From contig NZ_CP108513.1 of assembly GCF_035989285.1 (NCBI RefSeq), forward strand, positions 1,860,001 through 1,924,000: 64,000 nucleotides of DNA, written 5' to 3'. This DNA comes from Streptomyces sp. NBC_01235 (GTDB lineage: Bacteria; Actinomycetota; Actinomycetes; Streptomycetales; Streptomycetaceae). The notes under the pieces were generated by a model, which was given only the letters and a program-made list of their open reading frames with translations, searched no databases and was not told where the DNA came from. The position numbers and the translations under genes were made by a program. Of this stretch, positions 1 through 7,706 are shown one piece after another; position 1 is the first letter of the stretch, and each line of letters begins with the position of its first letter.

Positions 1-170
1 ACGGTCGCCTCGGAGTGCCGCCGGTGTCGGTCACCTCCACCCGCAGGGCGTCGGGCTCGTACGCCACCGTCACGGCGGGCACGCGCTGCGGCCGCGTGTT
101 GGACGGAGTTGGTCAGCGCCTCCTGGACCACGCCGGCTACCGCGTGCACGCCCTCGTCCCACTGGCGCCG
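1..170 (-). pseudogene. Sensor histidine kinase C-terminal remnant (HATPase), frameshifted
   Basis: Read on the minus strand, about 160 down to 90 gives VVQEALTNSVQHA, the N-box of an NarL-partner type histidine kinase ATPase domain. After that point the conserved continuation (AVTVAYEPDALRVEV, then TDTGG) is found only in a different frame, so a frameshift lies near position 90. Sequence beyond about 170 does not look like kinase, and the rest of the gene would lie left of the window. I infer a dead kinase gene. Its partner may have been the broken ABC transporter beside it. The window edge prevents judging how much is left. Confidence 0.6.
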
Positions 171-191
171 TCGGCGCCGTCGACACCGGCC

Positions 192-902
192 ATGCCGCCG
201 ATACCGCCGATGTCCGGGACACCGCCGCCCGGTCCGCCGGCCCTGCGGGACGTTTCGCTGACCGTGCGGCGCGGTGAGGCCGTCGCCGTCCTCGGGCCGT
301 CGGGCAGCGGCAAGTCGACGCTGCTCGGGTCGGCCGCACCGGACCTCGCCCTCACCAGTTGGTTCGTGGACCTGGCGTCCGGCACTGACACGGACGCCTA
401 CGTGCGCGCCCTGAACACCGAGTTGAAGCCGCTGGGCGTCACCGCGACGAGCGCGAAGTACGTCAACGGCGGCAGCATGGTCCGGGTCATGGACTCGATG
501 ACGGCCCTGCTCACCCTGATGCTGGGGTGCGTCGCCGGCCTCGGGGTGCTCGGCTGGGTCGTTCTGGACACCCACGAGCGGGTCTGTGACCTGGGCGTGC
601 ACAAGGTGCTCGGCATGACGCCCCGGCAGACCGTCGCGCTGGTCCTCGCGTCGGTGGTGGCGGCCGGGCCGGCGGGGGCCGCCGTCGGGGTGCCGCTGGG
701 GATGGCCGTGCACGCGGCGGTGGTACCGGCCATGGCCCGCAGCGCCGAACTTCGGCTGCCGCGGTATGTCCTGTCCGTCTACGACACTCCCCTGCTGGTG
801 CTGCTCGTCCTGGCGGGCACGGCCGTCGCCGTCCTGGGCGCGCTCCTGCCGGCCGGCTGCGCGGCGCGGGTCCGCACGACGACCGCGCTGCGGACCGAGT
901 AG
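192..902 (+). pseudogene. Collapsed ABC transporter: ATPase start fused to permease end
   Basis: The frame opens with the start of an ABC ATPase (LRDVSLTVRRGEAVAVLG, then Walker A GPSGSGKST) and after about 45 residues jumps straight into the last quarter of an FtsX/MacB-type permease, with a periplasmic stretch followed by three hydrophobic segments and a terminal TALRTE. The Walker B, signature motif and first permease segments are missing. The simplest explanation is one internal deletion that removed about 3 kb and happened to keep the frame open. It is unlikely to make a working transporter. Possible starts are ATG at 192 or 210. It lies back to back with the kinase remnant. Confidence 0.7.
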
Positions 903-1054
903 CACACGAGGTCGGGCCGCGCAGCCGAACGAGGGCGCAGGACACCCGAAATCGTGCGTTCCGTCACTCGTTCCCGTGGCCTTGCGCCCACCCTCTTTGC
1001 GGGCGTTCCCGCAGGTCGTGAGAGAGTTGCGGCCCAAACTACCCAGGGGGGTCT

Positions 1055-2284
1055 GTGACACGACATCAGAAACGGTCCGGGGTGCGCAGAAAGTCTCTGA
1101 CTCTGCTCCTCGCACTCGGCACAGTGGCCGGTGCGACACTCGCGGGGGCGGCCTCGGCCGACGCCGCGACCTGGACCACCGTGGCGGCGGGCGTGGCGTA
1201 CCGACAGTACGACCTGCGAGCGGCCGCCGGGACGACGCATGTGCACGTGCTCAGCGTCGACCTCACCAACACCCACGTGCGCCTCGGGCTGTTGTACCCG
1301 GGGGCGGTCGCGTCCCGCGCGGCCGTCTCCTCGCTGGCCGACAACCAGAAGGCCGTGGCCGGCATCAACGGCGACTTCTTCAACATCTCCGAGACGCAGC
1401 ACCCGGGCGTCGCGGCGACCGGGGCGAGCGTGGGTCCGGCGATCGCGAACGGGAGGGCCCTCAAGGGCGCGGTCCCGGACGCGCAGCGGTTCGGGCCCGC
1501 CCTGCCGCCGGGCACGCACTCCAAGGCCGTGGTCGGCGTCGGCACCGACGGCAAGGCGCGGTTGGACAGCCTGTCCCTCAACGGAACGTTCACCACCTTG
1601 GGGCGGCGGCTGCCGTTGGGCGGCGTCAACCAGTACGCGCTGCCGGAGAACTCCGTCGGCGCGTACACCTCGGACTGGGGCAGCGTCTCGCGCATGCGGG
1701 CCACCTGCGGCACGGACACCGAACGGGCCGCGGAGTGCAGCACCAGCACCTATGAGGTGACGCTCAAGAAGGGCAGGGTCGTGTCGACGTCGGCCACGCC
1801 CGGCAGCGGCACCATAGCGGCCGGCACCACGGTCCTCGTCGGGCGGGAGGCGGGCGCGCAGCGCCTGAAGAGGCTCGTCAAAGGCCAGCGGGTGGCGGTG
1901 CGGTACGGGCTGACGTCCGCGTCGCAGTCGGCGTACAGCTTCGCCGTCGGCGGCTATCCGGTCCTCTTGGGCGGGAAGTCGCTGTCCGGTCTGAACAACT
2001 CGGTCTCGGCCGTGCGTACGGCCGTCGGCATCGGCAACGGCGGGAAGCGGGTGTTCCTGTTCGCGCTGGACGGTGCCGCCGCTTACCGCAAGGGCCTGAC
2101 CATCGCCGAGGTCGCCACCGCTCTGCAGAGTCTCGGCGCGACCGAGGGCTTCAGCCTGGACGGCGGCGGTTCGTCGACCCTGGTGGCCCGCCCGGCGGGT
2201 GCGACCAAGGTGACGGTCCGCAACCACCCGTCCGACGGGTACGAGCGCCCGGTGTCCAACGGCATCGGGGTCTTCACCCAGTAG
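1055..2284 (+). CDS. Secreted phosphodiester glycosidase (NAGPA/DUF2233) family protein
   Basis: A 409-residue protein starting at GTG, preceded by a G-rich ribosome-binding stretch (CAGGGGGG). Residues 1-38 form a classic Sec signal: a basic start (RHQKRSGVRRK), a hydrophobic core and an ADAA cleavage region. The mature part has hallmarks of the phosphodiester glycosidase fold: INGDFF near residue 107, ALDGA, and near the end SLDGGGSSTLV followed by RPVSNGIGVF. Family members remove sugars from phosphodiester-linked glycans or act on exopolysaccharide and cell-wall material outside the cell. The substrate here is unknown. It stands alone, with the broken ABC locus upstream and a small membrane protein converging downstream. 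Confidence 0.85.
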   Translation: MTRHQKRSGVRRKSLTLLLALGTVAGATLAGAASADAATWTTVAAGVAYRQYDLRAAAGTTHVHVLSVDLTNTHVRLGLLYPGAVASRAAVSSLADNQKAVAGINGDFFNISETQHPGVAATGASVGPAIANGRALKGAVPDAQRFGPALPPGTHSKAVVGVGTDGKARLDSLSLNGTFTTLGRRLPLGGVNQYALPENSVGAYTSDWGSVSRMRATCGTDTERAAECSTSTYEVTLKKGRVVSTSATPGSGTIAAGTTVLVGREAGAQRLKRLVKGQRVAVRYGLTSASQSAYSFAVGGYPVLLGGKSLSGLNNSVSAVRTAVGIGNGGKRVFLFALDGAAAYRKGLTIAEVATALQSLGATEGFSLDGGGSSTLVARPAGATKVTVRNHPSDGYERPVSNGIGVFTQ

Positions 2285-2315
2285 TCCCCCAAGTCATGGG
2301 TGACCCCGCAGGGCC

Positions 2316-2516
2316 TCACGGTCGAAGGCTGCCGACGATGTCGGCCGTCGCCGTGAGGCCGCTGTGGATGGTGGGAGCCATGCTGGTGCCGGCCAGGAAG
2401 AATCCGAGCAGCAGGCAGACCAGCGCGTGCGAGACCTTCAGTCCGCCGTTGCGCATGAAGATCACCGCCAGGATCAGCAGCAACAGCACTGCGGAAATCG
2501 AAATGGCCACCGTCAA
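2316..2516 (-). CDS. Small membrane protein of unknown function
   Basis: A 66-residue protein with a good ribosome-binding site (GGAGGAGG) a few bases before its ATG. It has two predicted membrane spans: residues 2-20 (AISISAVLLLLILAVIF) and 30-46 (ALVCLLLGFFLAGTSM), joined by a short RNGGLK loop. Small proteins of this shape are conserved in streptomycetes but have no known role, to my knowledge. It converges with the upstream secreted glycosidase gene and runs in the same direction as the phosphodiesterase-like gene to its right, about 140 bases away. Confidence 0.65.
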   Translation of the reverse strand: MTVAISISAVLLLLILAVIFMRNGGLKVSHALVCLLLGFFLAGTSMAPTIHSGLTATADIVGSLRP

Positions 2517-2655
2517 CCTCCTCCGCCACGTCCGCTTTCACGGCGTTCGGCCGCAAGTGTGGCGTAACGGAGGGTTCGTCCGGGCGGCTGACCTGTCCGC
2601 CGAACGAGTGGTGTCGAACGGGTGGTGTCGAACGGGTGGTGTCGAACGAGCGGCG

Positions 2656-3516
2656 CTACGCCGCCCGGTGGGCGTCGAGGAAGGCTTCCAGCCCGGCCAG
2701 GTCGTCGGTGTTGAGGTGGTCGACGCCCGCGGTGAGGAGTTCCGTCCACAGCGCGTCCCGGGCGGGACCGGCGAGATCGGGCGTGGCCCAGAATCGCACC
2801 TTCTGGCCGCGCGCGTGAGCCGCCCGCACGATGCCGCGCAGCTTCTGCCGCTCCGCCTCGGGGAAGGTCCCGACGCCGAGCCAGGTGAAGTTGAGGGTCC
2901 AGTTGTCGCTGATCAGTGAGGCGAACGACGCCTCGGAGGTGCCGAGATCGGCGAGCCGGCCGTCGTAGAAGGCGCGGCGGACTGTCTGCGCCTCCATGGG
3001 CGCACGGGCCGCGCGGTCGCCGGAGATGACGGCGGTGACCGGGCCGGAGTGGATGCGACCGTGCGCGTACGTCGTGAACAGGCCTTTGTAGCGCCCGAGT
3101 TGGCGGTCCAGTTCGAGGTACGTCGAGGAGCCCTCGGTCTTGATGTCGATGAGCAGTTGCAGCGGCTGCCGGTAACCCCGGTACACCGACCCCTGGTTGG
3201 CCTTCACACGGGCGGCGAGCGGGGCGAGGTAGAGGGACTCCAGGGTGCGGGTGGGGTCGAGTTGGTCCGCCGAGTGGGCGATCAGGAGCTCGCCGTCGAC
3301 GAGGAAGATGTCGGCCTCGACGCTGCCGAAGCGGTGGTCGAGCGCGTCGAAGAGGGGGCGGGGGTGCTCGTAGTCGTTGTGGGCGTGGGCGCGCCACAAC
3401 GGGCGGGGGCCGTACTTCTGTCCGTCGGCGAACGCGCCGCCGGCGGGCGGGGCGAGCACCGCGGCGACGGTGGCGCCGAAGCCGGTGAGAACTCTGCGGC
3501 GGGTGACGAGGGCCAT
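2656..3516 (-). CDS. Exported PLC-like/GDPD-like phosphodiesterase (AIM6-type)
   Basis: A 286-residue protein. The ATG at 3516 is preferred over upstream ATGs because GGGAGG sits just before it. The N-terminus has a twin-arginine-like signal (TRRRVLTGFGAT, a hydrophobic run, then AFA). The mature part begins RAHAHNDYEH, with the catalytic-type histidine, and continues SVEADIFLVDGELLIAH, which matches the metal-binding Glu/Asp and second His of glycerophosphodiester phosphodiesterase/PI-PLC TIM barrels. It ends with the barrel motif HLNTDDLAGL. It probably cleaves phosphodiesters outside the cytoplasm. The exact substrate cannot be read from sequence. Confidence 0.8.
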   Translation of the reverse strand: MALVTRRRVLTGFGATVAAVLAPPAGGAFADGQKYGPRPLWRAHAHNDYEHPRPLFDALDHRFGSVEADIFLVDGELLIAHSADQLDPTRTLESLYLAPLAARVKANQGSVYRGYRQPLQLLIDIKTEGSSTYLELDRQLGRYKGLFTTYAHGRIHSGPVTAVISGDRAARAPMEAQTVRRAFYDGRLADLGTSEASFASLISDNWTLNFTWLGVGTFPEAERQKLRGIVRAAHARGQKVRFWATPDLAGPARDALWTELLTAGVDHLNTDDLAGLEAFLDAHRAA

Positions 3517-3648
3517 GTTGTTCCTCCCTGTGGGGCGGGTCCGAACCACAGGGAGTATGAGTCTGTCCAGGCCCCAAGGAACCTGTACATGCCAGGAGTT
3601 GGCCGGGCCGCCGTCGCCTGTTCACTCCTTCCGCGCTGGCGCACGAAA

Positions 3649-3674
3649 AAGCCCGCCCCAGGTGGGGCGGGCTT
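3649..3674 (-). terminator. Rho-independent terminator after the acyl-CoA dehydrogenase operon
   Basis: A near-perfect inverted repeat (AAGCCCGCCCCA / TGGGGCGGGCTT) lies 14 bases past the stop of the minus-strand acyl-CoA dehydrogenase gene. Read on the minus strand the stem is followed by TTTTT, so it is a full intrinsic terminator, unlike the T-less hairpins elsewhere in the window. Confidence 0.85.
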
Positions 3675-3687
3675 CACCGGGCGACGG

Positions 3688-4788
3688 TCAGGGAGCGCTC
3701 AGGTCGACCAGTTCGGCCAGTGCCTCGCGATGGGCGCCGGCCGTGCCGTAGGCGATCGAGTCTGCCTTGGCCCGCTTGAGGTTGAGGTGGACCGGGTGCT
3801 CCCACGTCATGCCGAGGCCGCCGTGCAGTTGCAGGGCCTCCTCGGCGGCCCGGACGGCGACGGGCGCCGCGTAGGCCTGGGCGACGGCGACCGCCACGGC
3901 CGCCTCCTGTCCGGACTCCCCGTTCGCAAGCGCGTCGGCGGCGGCGCGGGCGGCGGCGCGGAGGCTGACGACCTCCAGCCACAGCTGGGCCAGCCTGTGC
4001 TTGAGCGCCTGGAAGCCGCCGACGGGCCGGTTGAACTGCTTGCGCTCCTTCAGGTAGCGCACGGTCTCGGTCAACGCCCAGTCGGCGAGCCCGAGTTGCT
4101 CGGAGGCCAGCAGCCCGGCCCCGGCCCGCAGGGCGCGGCGCACGGCGGGTTCGGCCTCGCCGAGACGGCGGCCGGGGGCGCCGTTGAGAGTGACCGTCGC
4201 GAGCGGGCGGGTCAGGTCGAAGGACACCTGCGGAGTGATGGTCGCGGCCTCCGTGTCCACGGCGTACAGTCCGCCGTCGTCGGCCGGTACGAGCAGCACG
4301 TCGGCCGCGAGGGCGTCCGCGATGCCGGTCAACTCACCCTGGAGAGCGCCCCCTTGGACGTGTACGACCTTGAAGTCGGCGCCCGGTGCGGTGTGTAGCC
4401 CGACCGCCAGTGCGCCGATGGTGCGCCCGGACGCCAGCCGACCGAGCAGCTCCTCGTCCTCGACGGCCAGCAGGGCCTCCGTGGCGACCACGGCACTGGT
4501 CAGATAGGGCACGGGAGCGACCGCGCGCCCCAACTCCTCCAGCACGACGGCGACTTCGCGATGCGTGGCGCCCTGGCCGCCCAGCTCCTCGGGCACCAGC
4601 AGGCCCGCGAGTCCCATGCCGTCGGAGAGCGCCTTCCAGGCCGACAGGTCGTGCGGGGTCTCGGACTCGGTGCGGGCGATGACGCCCGGCGCGTCGCAGT
4701 GGTCGGCGAGCAGGTCCCGGACGGCGGCGCGGAGGGCCTCTTCCTCCTCCGAGTACAACAGGTCGGGCTGGGTGCTCTGTGCCGTCAT
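3688..4788 (-). CDS. Acyl-CoA dehydrogenase family protein, small-subunit type
   Basis: A 366-residue flavoprotein-type acyl-CoA dehydrogenase. The ATG at 4788 overlaps the upstream stop (ATGA). It has the N-terminal helical domain (EEEALRAAVRDLLADHC), GLAGLLVPEELGGQGA, a divergent middle domain, and a C-terminal helical domain with ALKHRLAQLWLEV and LHGGLGMTWEHPVHLNLKRA. The usual EGT catalytic glutamate motif is not visible. Together with the coupled partner next door, it resembles two-subunit (alpha2beta2) dehydrogenases such as the mycobacterial FadE28/FadE29 type used for branched or steroid acyl-CoAs. That comparison is inference; the substrate is unknown. Confidence 0.85.
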   Translation of the reverse strand: MTAQSTQPDLLYSEEEEALRAAVRDLLADHCDAPGVIARTESETPHDLSAWKALSDGMGLAGLLVPEELGGQGATHREVAVVLEELGRAVAPVPYLTSAVVATEALLAVEDEELLGRLASGRTIGALAVGLHTAPGADFKVVHVQGGALQGELTGIADALAADVLLVPADDGGLYAVDTEAATITPQVSFDLTRPLATVTLNGAPGRRLGEAEPAVRRALRAGAGLLASEQLGLADWALTETVRYLKERKQFNRPVGGFQALKHRLAQLWLEVVSLRAAARAAADALANGESGQEAAVAVAVAQAYAAPVAVRAAEEALQLHGGLGMTWEHPVHLNLKRAKADSIAYGTAGAHREALAELVDLSAP

Positions 4789-5969
4789 CGGGCCAGGTCC
4801 TTCCATGCGACGTCCTTGTCGGTGCGCGGCTCGGACGGCAGGCCCAGGACGCGCTCGGCGACGATGTTCAGCAGGACCTCGCTGGTCCCGCCCTCGATGC
4901 TGTTGCCCTTGGAGCGCAGGTAGCGGTATCCGGCGTCCCGGCCGGTGAAGTCCACGAGCTCCGGGCGGCGCATGGTCCAGTCGTCGTACAACAGGCCCTC
5001 CTCGCCGAGGAGTTCGACCTCCAGGCCGCTGATCTCCTGGTTGAGGCGGGCGAACGCGAGCTTCATGCCCGCGCCCTCGGGGCCGGGCTGTCCCAGGGCG
5101 AGCTGCTGGCGCAGGCGTTCACCGGTGAGGCGGGCGACCTCGGCCTCGACCCAGAGCTTCAGCAGCCGCTGGTGGAGGTCGTGGGTGCGCAGCTCGGGGC
5201 GCTCGCGCCAGGTCTTGGAGACCGGGCCGATCATGCCGCCCTCGCGGGGCAGCCGCATGCCGCCGATGGCGACGCGTTCGTTGTTCAGCGTGGTCTGCGC
5301 GACCCGCCAGCCGTCGCCGACCTCGCCGAGGCGGCGGGAGTCGGGGATGCGGACGCCGGTGAGGAAGACCTCGTTGAACTCGGCCTCGCCGGTGATCTGG
5401 CGCAGCGGCCGGACCTCGACGCCCGGGTCGGTCATGTCGCAGACGAAGTAGGTGATGCCCGCGTGCTTGGGCACGTCCGGGTCGGTGCGGGCGATGAGGA
5501 TGGCCCAGCGGGCGAGGTGGGCGCTGGACGTCCACACCTTCTGCCCGTTGACGACCCAGTCCTCGCCCTCACGGACGGCCCGGGTGCCGAGCGCGGCCAG
5601 GTCGGAGCCGGCGCCGGGCTCGCTGAAGAGCTGGCACCAGACCTCCTCGCCCACCCACAGCGGCCGCAGGAAGCGCTGCTTCTGCTCCTCCGTGCCGTAC
5701 TTCAGGATCGTGGGCGCGGCCATGCCGAGGCCGATGCCGATGCGGCGCGGGTCGTTGTCGGGGGCGCCGGCGGCCTCCAGTGCGGCGTCCACGACGACCT
5801 GGAGAGAGCGGGGGGCGCCGAGGCCGCCGAGGCCCTCCGGATAGTGGACCCAGGCGAGTCCCGCGTCGAAGCGGGCCCTCAGGAAGTCGAGCCGGTCCGT
5901 GGTCGCGGGCGGCTGTGCGGCCAGCAACTCCGCTGTCCGGCGCTGGAGTTCGGCTGCGTCGACGGTCAT
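4785..5969 (-). CDS. Acyl-CoA dehydrogenase, larger catalytic-type subunit
   Basis: A 394-residue protein whose ATG at 5969 overlaps the stop of the quinone reductase gene upstream (ATGA); its own stop overlaps the next start, so translation of all three genes is coupled. It has the FAD/substrate-binding signature CQLFSEPGAGSDLA and WVVNGQKVWTSSAH, then RYLRSKGNSIEGGTSEVLLNIVAERVLGLP at the C-terminus (shown here in pieces: the key part is IEGGTSE), which supplies the catalytic-type glutamate. It oxidises an acyl-CoA to the enoyl-CoA and passes electrons to ETF. It is expected to pair with the downstream smaller subunit. Confidence 0.88.
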   Translation of the reverse strand: MTVDAAELQRRTAELLAAQPPATTDRLDFLRARFDAGLAWVHYPEGLGGLGAPRSLQVVVDAALEAAGAPDNDPRRIGIGLGMAAPTILKYGTEEQKQRFLRPLWVGEEVWCQLFSEPGAGSDLAALGTRAVREGEDWVVNGQKVWTSSAHLARWAILIARTDPDVPKHAGITYFVCDMTDPGVEVRPLRQITGEAEFNEVFLTGVRIPDSRRLGEVGDGWRVAQTTLNNERVAIGGMRLPREGGMIGPVSKTWRERPELRTHDLHQRLLKLWVEAEVARLTGERLRQQLALGQPGPEGAGMKLAFARLNQEISGLEVELLGEEGLLYDDWTMRRPELVDFTGRDAGYRYLRSKGNSIEGGTSEVLLNIVAERVLGLPSEPRTDKDVAWKDLAR

Positions 5970-6943
5970 GCGGTGGCTCCGTTCTTCAGCGTGGGCACCA
6001 CGGCGACGCGACCGGTGGTGACGCCGTCGGCGACGCGCTGCACGGCGGCCGCGGCCCCGTCGAGCGGCACGCGCTCGCTGACCAGCGGCGAAATCGCGCC
6101 CCGGGCCGCCAGCTCGGTGAGCTGTTCGTGGCAGTGCTGGACCAGCTTCGGGTTCTTGGTGTTGTACAGGCCCCAGTGCAGGCCGAGGATCGAGTAGTTC
6201 TTCACGAGGGCGTGGTTCAGGGCGGGGCTCGGGACGGTCCCGCTCGCGAAGCCGACGACCACGATTCTGCCCTCGAAGGCGACGACCTTCGTGGACTGGG
6301 TGTAGGCGTCCCCGCCGACGGGGTCGTAGATCACGTCGGCGCCCCGGCCGCCGGTGGCCTCCTTGACCGCGCCGACGACGTCCTCGGCCCGCCGGTCGAT
6401 CACCACGTCGCAGCCCAGCTCCCGGGCCACGGCCGCCTTGTCGGCGCCGCCCACCACACCGATGACGGTCGCGCCGGCCGCCTTCCCGAGCTGTACGGCC
6501 GCGCTGCCGACCCCTCCTGCGGCGGCGTGGACGAGCAGGGTCTCGCCGGCCTCCAGACGGGCCCTGCGATGCAGGCCGAACCAGCCCGTCTGATAGCCGA
6601 TGTGCAGCGCGGCGGCCTCGGCGTCGTCCAGCGACTCGGGCGCGGGCAGCAGAGCGGCGGCGTCGGCGACGGCGTACTCGGCGAAACCGCCGTACGGCAG
6701 GGCCGGGTTGGCGATGACGCGGCGGCCGTCCTCGGTCTCGCCGCAGATCTCCACGCCCGGCGTGAACGGCAGCGGGGGCCGCACCTGGTAGTGGCCCCGG
6801 ACCATCAGCACGTCCGGGAAGTTGATGTTCGCGGCACGCACCCTGAGCAGGACCTGGCCCTCGCCGGGCGTGGGCCGCTCCACCTCCGTCAGCCGCATCA
6901 CCTCGCTCGGCTCGCCGTTCTCGTGCACCTGCCATGCCTGCAT
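5966..6943 (-). CDS. NADPH:quinone oxidoreductase (zinc-less MDR family)
   Basis: A 325-residue medium-chain dehydrogenase/reductase. The ATG at 6943 is chosen because GTGGAGGCT precedes it. The substrate domain has PGVEICGETEDGRRV and the nucleotide-binding domain has VHAAAGGVGSAAVQLGKAAG, the zeta-crystallin/QOR version of the Rossmann motif; no zinc ligands are visible. The C-terminal half contains WGLYNTKNPKL, common in actinobacterial QOR-like proteins near acyl-CoA dehydrogenases. It is the first gene of a three-gene operon, about 60 bases behind a palindromic operator. It could reduce an enone or quinone intermediate in the same acyl-CoA pathway. Confidence 0.85.
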   Translation of the reverse strand: MQAWQVHENGEPSEVMRLTEVERPTPGEGQVLLRVRAANINFPDVLMVRGHYQVRPPLPFTPGVEICGETEDGRRVIANPALPYGGFAEYAVADAAALLPAPESLDDAEAAALHIGYQTGWFGLHRRARLEAGETLLVHAAAGGVGSAAVQLGKAAGATVIGVVGGADKAAVARELGCDVVIDRRAEDVVGAVKEATGGRGADVIYDPVGGDAYTQSTKVVAFEGRIVVVGFASGTVPSPALNHALVKNYSILGLHWGLYNTKNPKLVQHCHEQLTELAARGAISPLVSERVPLDGAAAAVQRVADGVTTGRVAVVPTLKNGATA

Positions 6944-7002
6944 GCGGAGCCTCCACGGGACTGCGTCGTCCGACCGGCGTTCCGCCGGGGTCGAACGCAT
7001 AC

Positions 7003-7017
7003 TAAGCGGTCGCTTGC
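7003..7017. promoter_or_regulatory. Palindromic operator upstream of the quinone reductase/acyl-CoA dehydrogenase operon
   Basis: AAGCG-GT-CGCTT is a perfect inverted repeat 60 bases before the operon start, inside CTAAGCGGTCGCTTG. Similar TAAGC...GCTTA sites precede acyl-CoA-degradation genes in actinomycetes and are bound by TetR-family repressors. No TetR gene is adjacent here, so the regulator would act from elsewhere. Confidence 0.5.
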
Positions 7018-7054
7018 CGGGAGGGAACAGTCGACGGCCGAAGAGTCGCCTCCG

Positions 7055-7627
7055 TCACCCCTGCCGGGGCTTGGCTCGCACATGCATCCGCTCCCCCTGC
7101 GGCCCGAACAGGCTCAGGAACTCGGCCGGCCCCTCCCCCGTCGATCCGAACCAGTGGGGCACGCGCGTGTCGAACTCGGCGGCCTCTCCCGCCGTCATCA
7201 CCACGTCGTGCTCCCCGAGCACCACCCGCAGCCGCCCGGACATCACGTACAGCCATTCATAGCCCTCGTGCGTGCGCAGCTCCGGCTCCTCCTCGCGCTG
7301 GGGCACCAGCACCTTGAAGGCCTGGAGTCCGCCGGGCTGCCGGGACAGCGGCCAGAAGGTGCGCCCGTGCCGCACGAGCGGCTTGGCGCGCACCCGGGGG
7401 TCACCCACCGGCGGCGCCCCGACCAGCTCGTCCAACGCCACCTGGTGGGCCTGCGCGATCGGCAGCAGCAGCTCCAGGCTGGGCCTGCGCAGCCCCGACT
7501 CCAGCCGCGAGAGGGTGCTGACGGAGATCCCGGTCGACTCGGACAGCGCCGCGAGCGTCACCTCCCGCTCCTTCCGGATCCGCCGCAGCCTGGGCCCGAC
7601 CTCCGCGAGAACGTCATCGGTAGTCAT
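7055..7627 (-). CDS. XRE-family regulator with C-terminal cupin
   Basis: A 190-residue protein. The start is set at the ATG at 7627 (MTTDDVL). Residues 10-65 form a helix-turn-helix of the XRE type (RLRRIRKEREVTLAALSEST, then GISVSTLSRLESG). Residues 100-180 form a small cupin barrel (RTHEGYEWLYVMSGRLRVVL and GEAAEFDTRVPHWFGS), normally a sensor for a small ligand or metal. This architecture is common for local repressors. It diverges from the flavoprotein gene at 7707 with about 80 bases between starts, so it most likely controls that gene and itself. Confidence 0.88.
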   Translation of the reverse strand: MTTDDVLAEVGPRLRRIRKEREVTLAALSESTGISVSTLSRLESGLRRPSLELLLPIAQAHQVALDELVGAPPVGDPRVRAKPLVRHGRTFWPLSRQPGGLQAFKVLVPQREEEPELRTHEGYEWLYVMSGRLRVVLGEHDVVMTAGEAAEFDTRVPHWFGSTGEGPAEFLSLFGPQGERMHVRAKPRQG

Positions 7628-7706
7628 GACCCCATCTTGCAGAACCGGCAAAGAGGTTTGTCAATCCCGCACCGGTCCGGCGACCGTGGCGGCGGAGGTG
7701 GTCACC

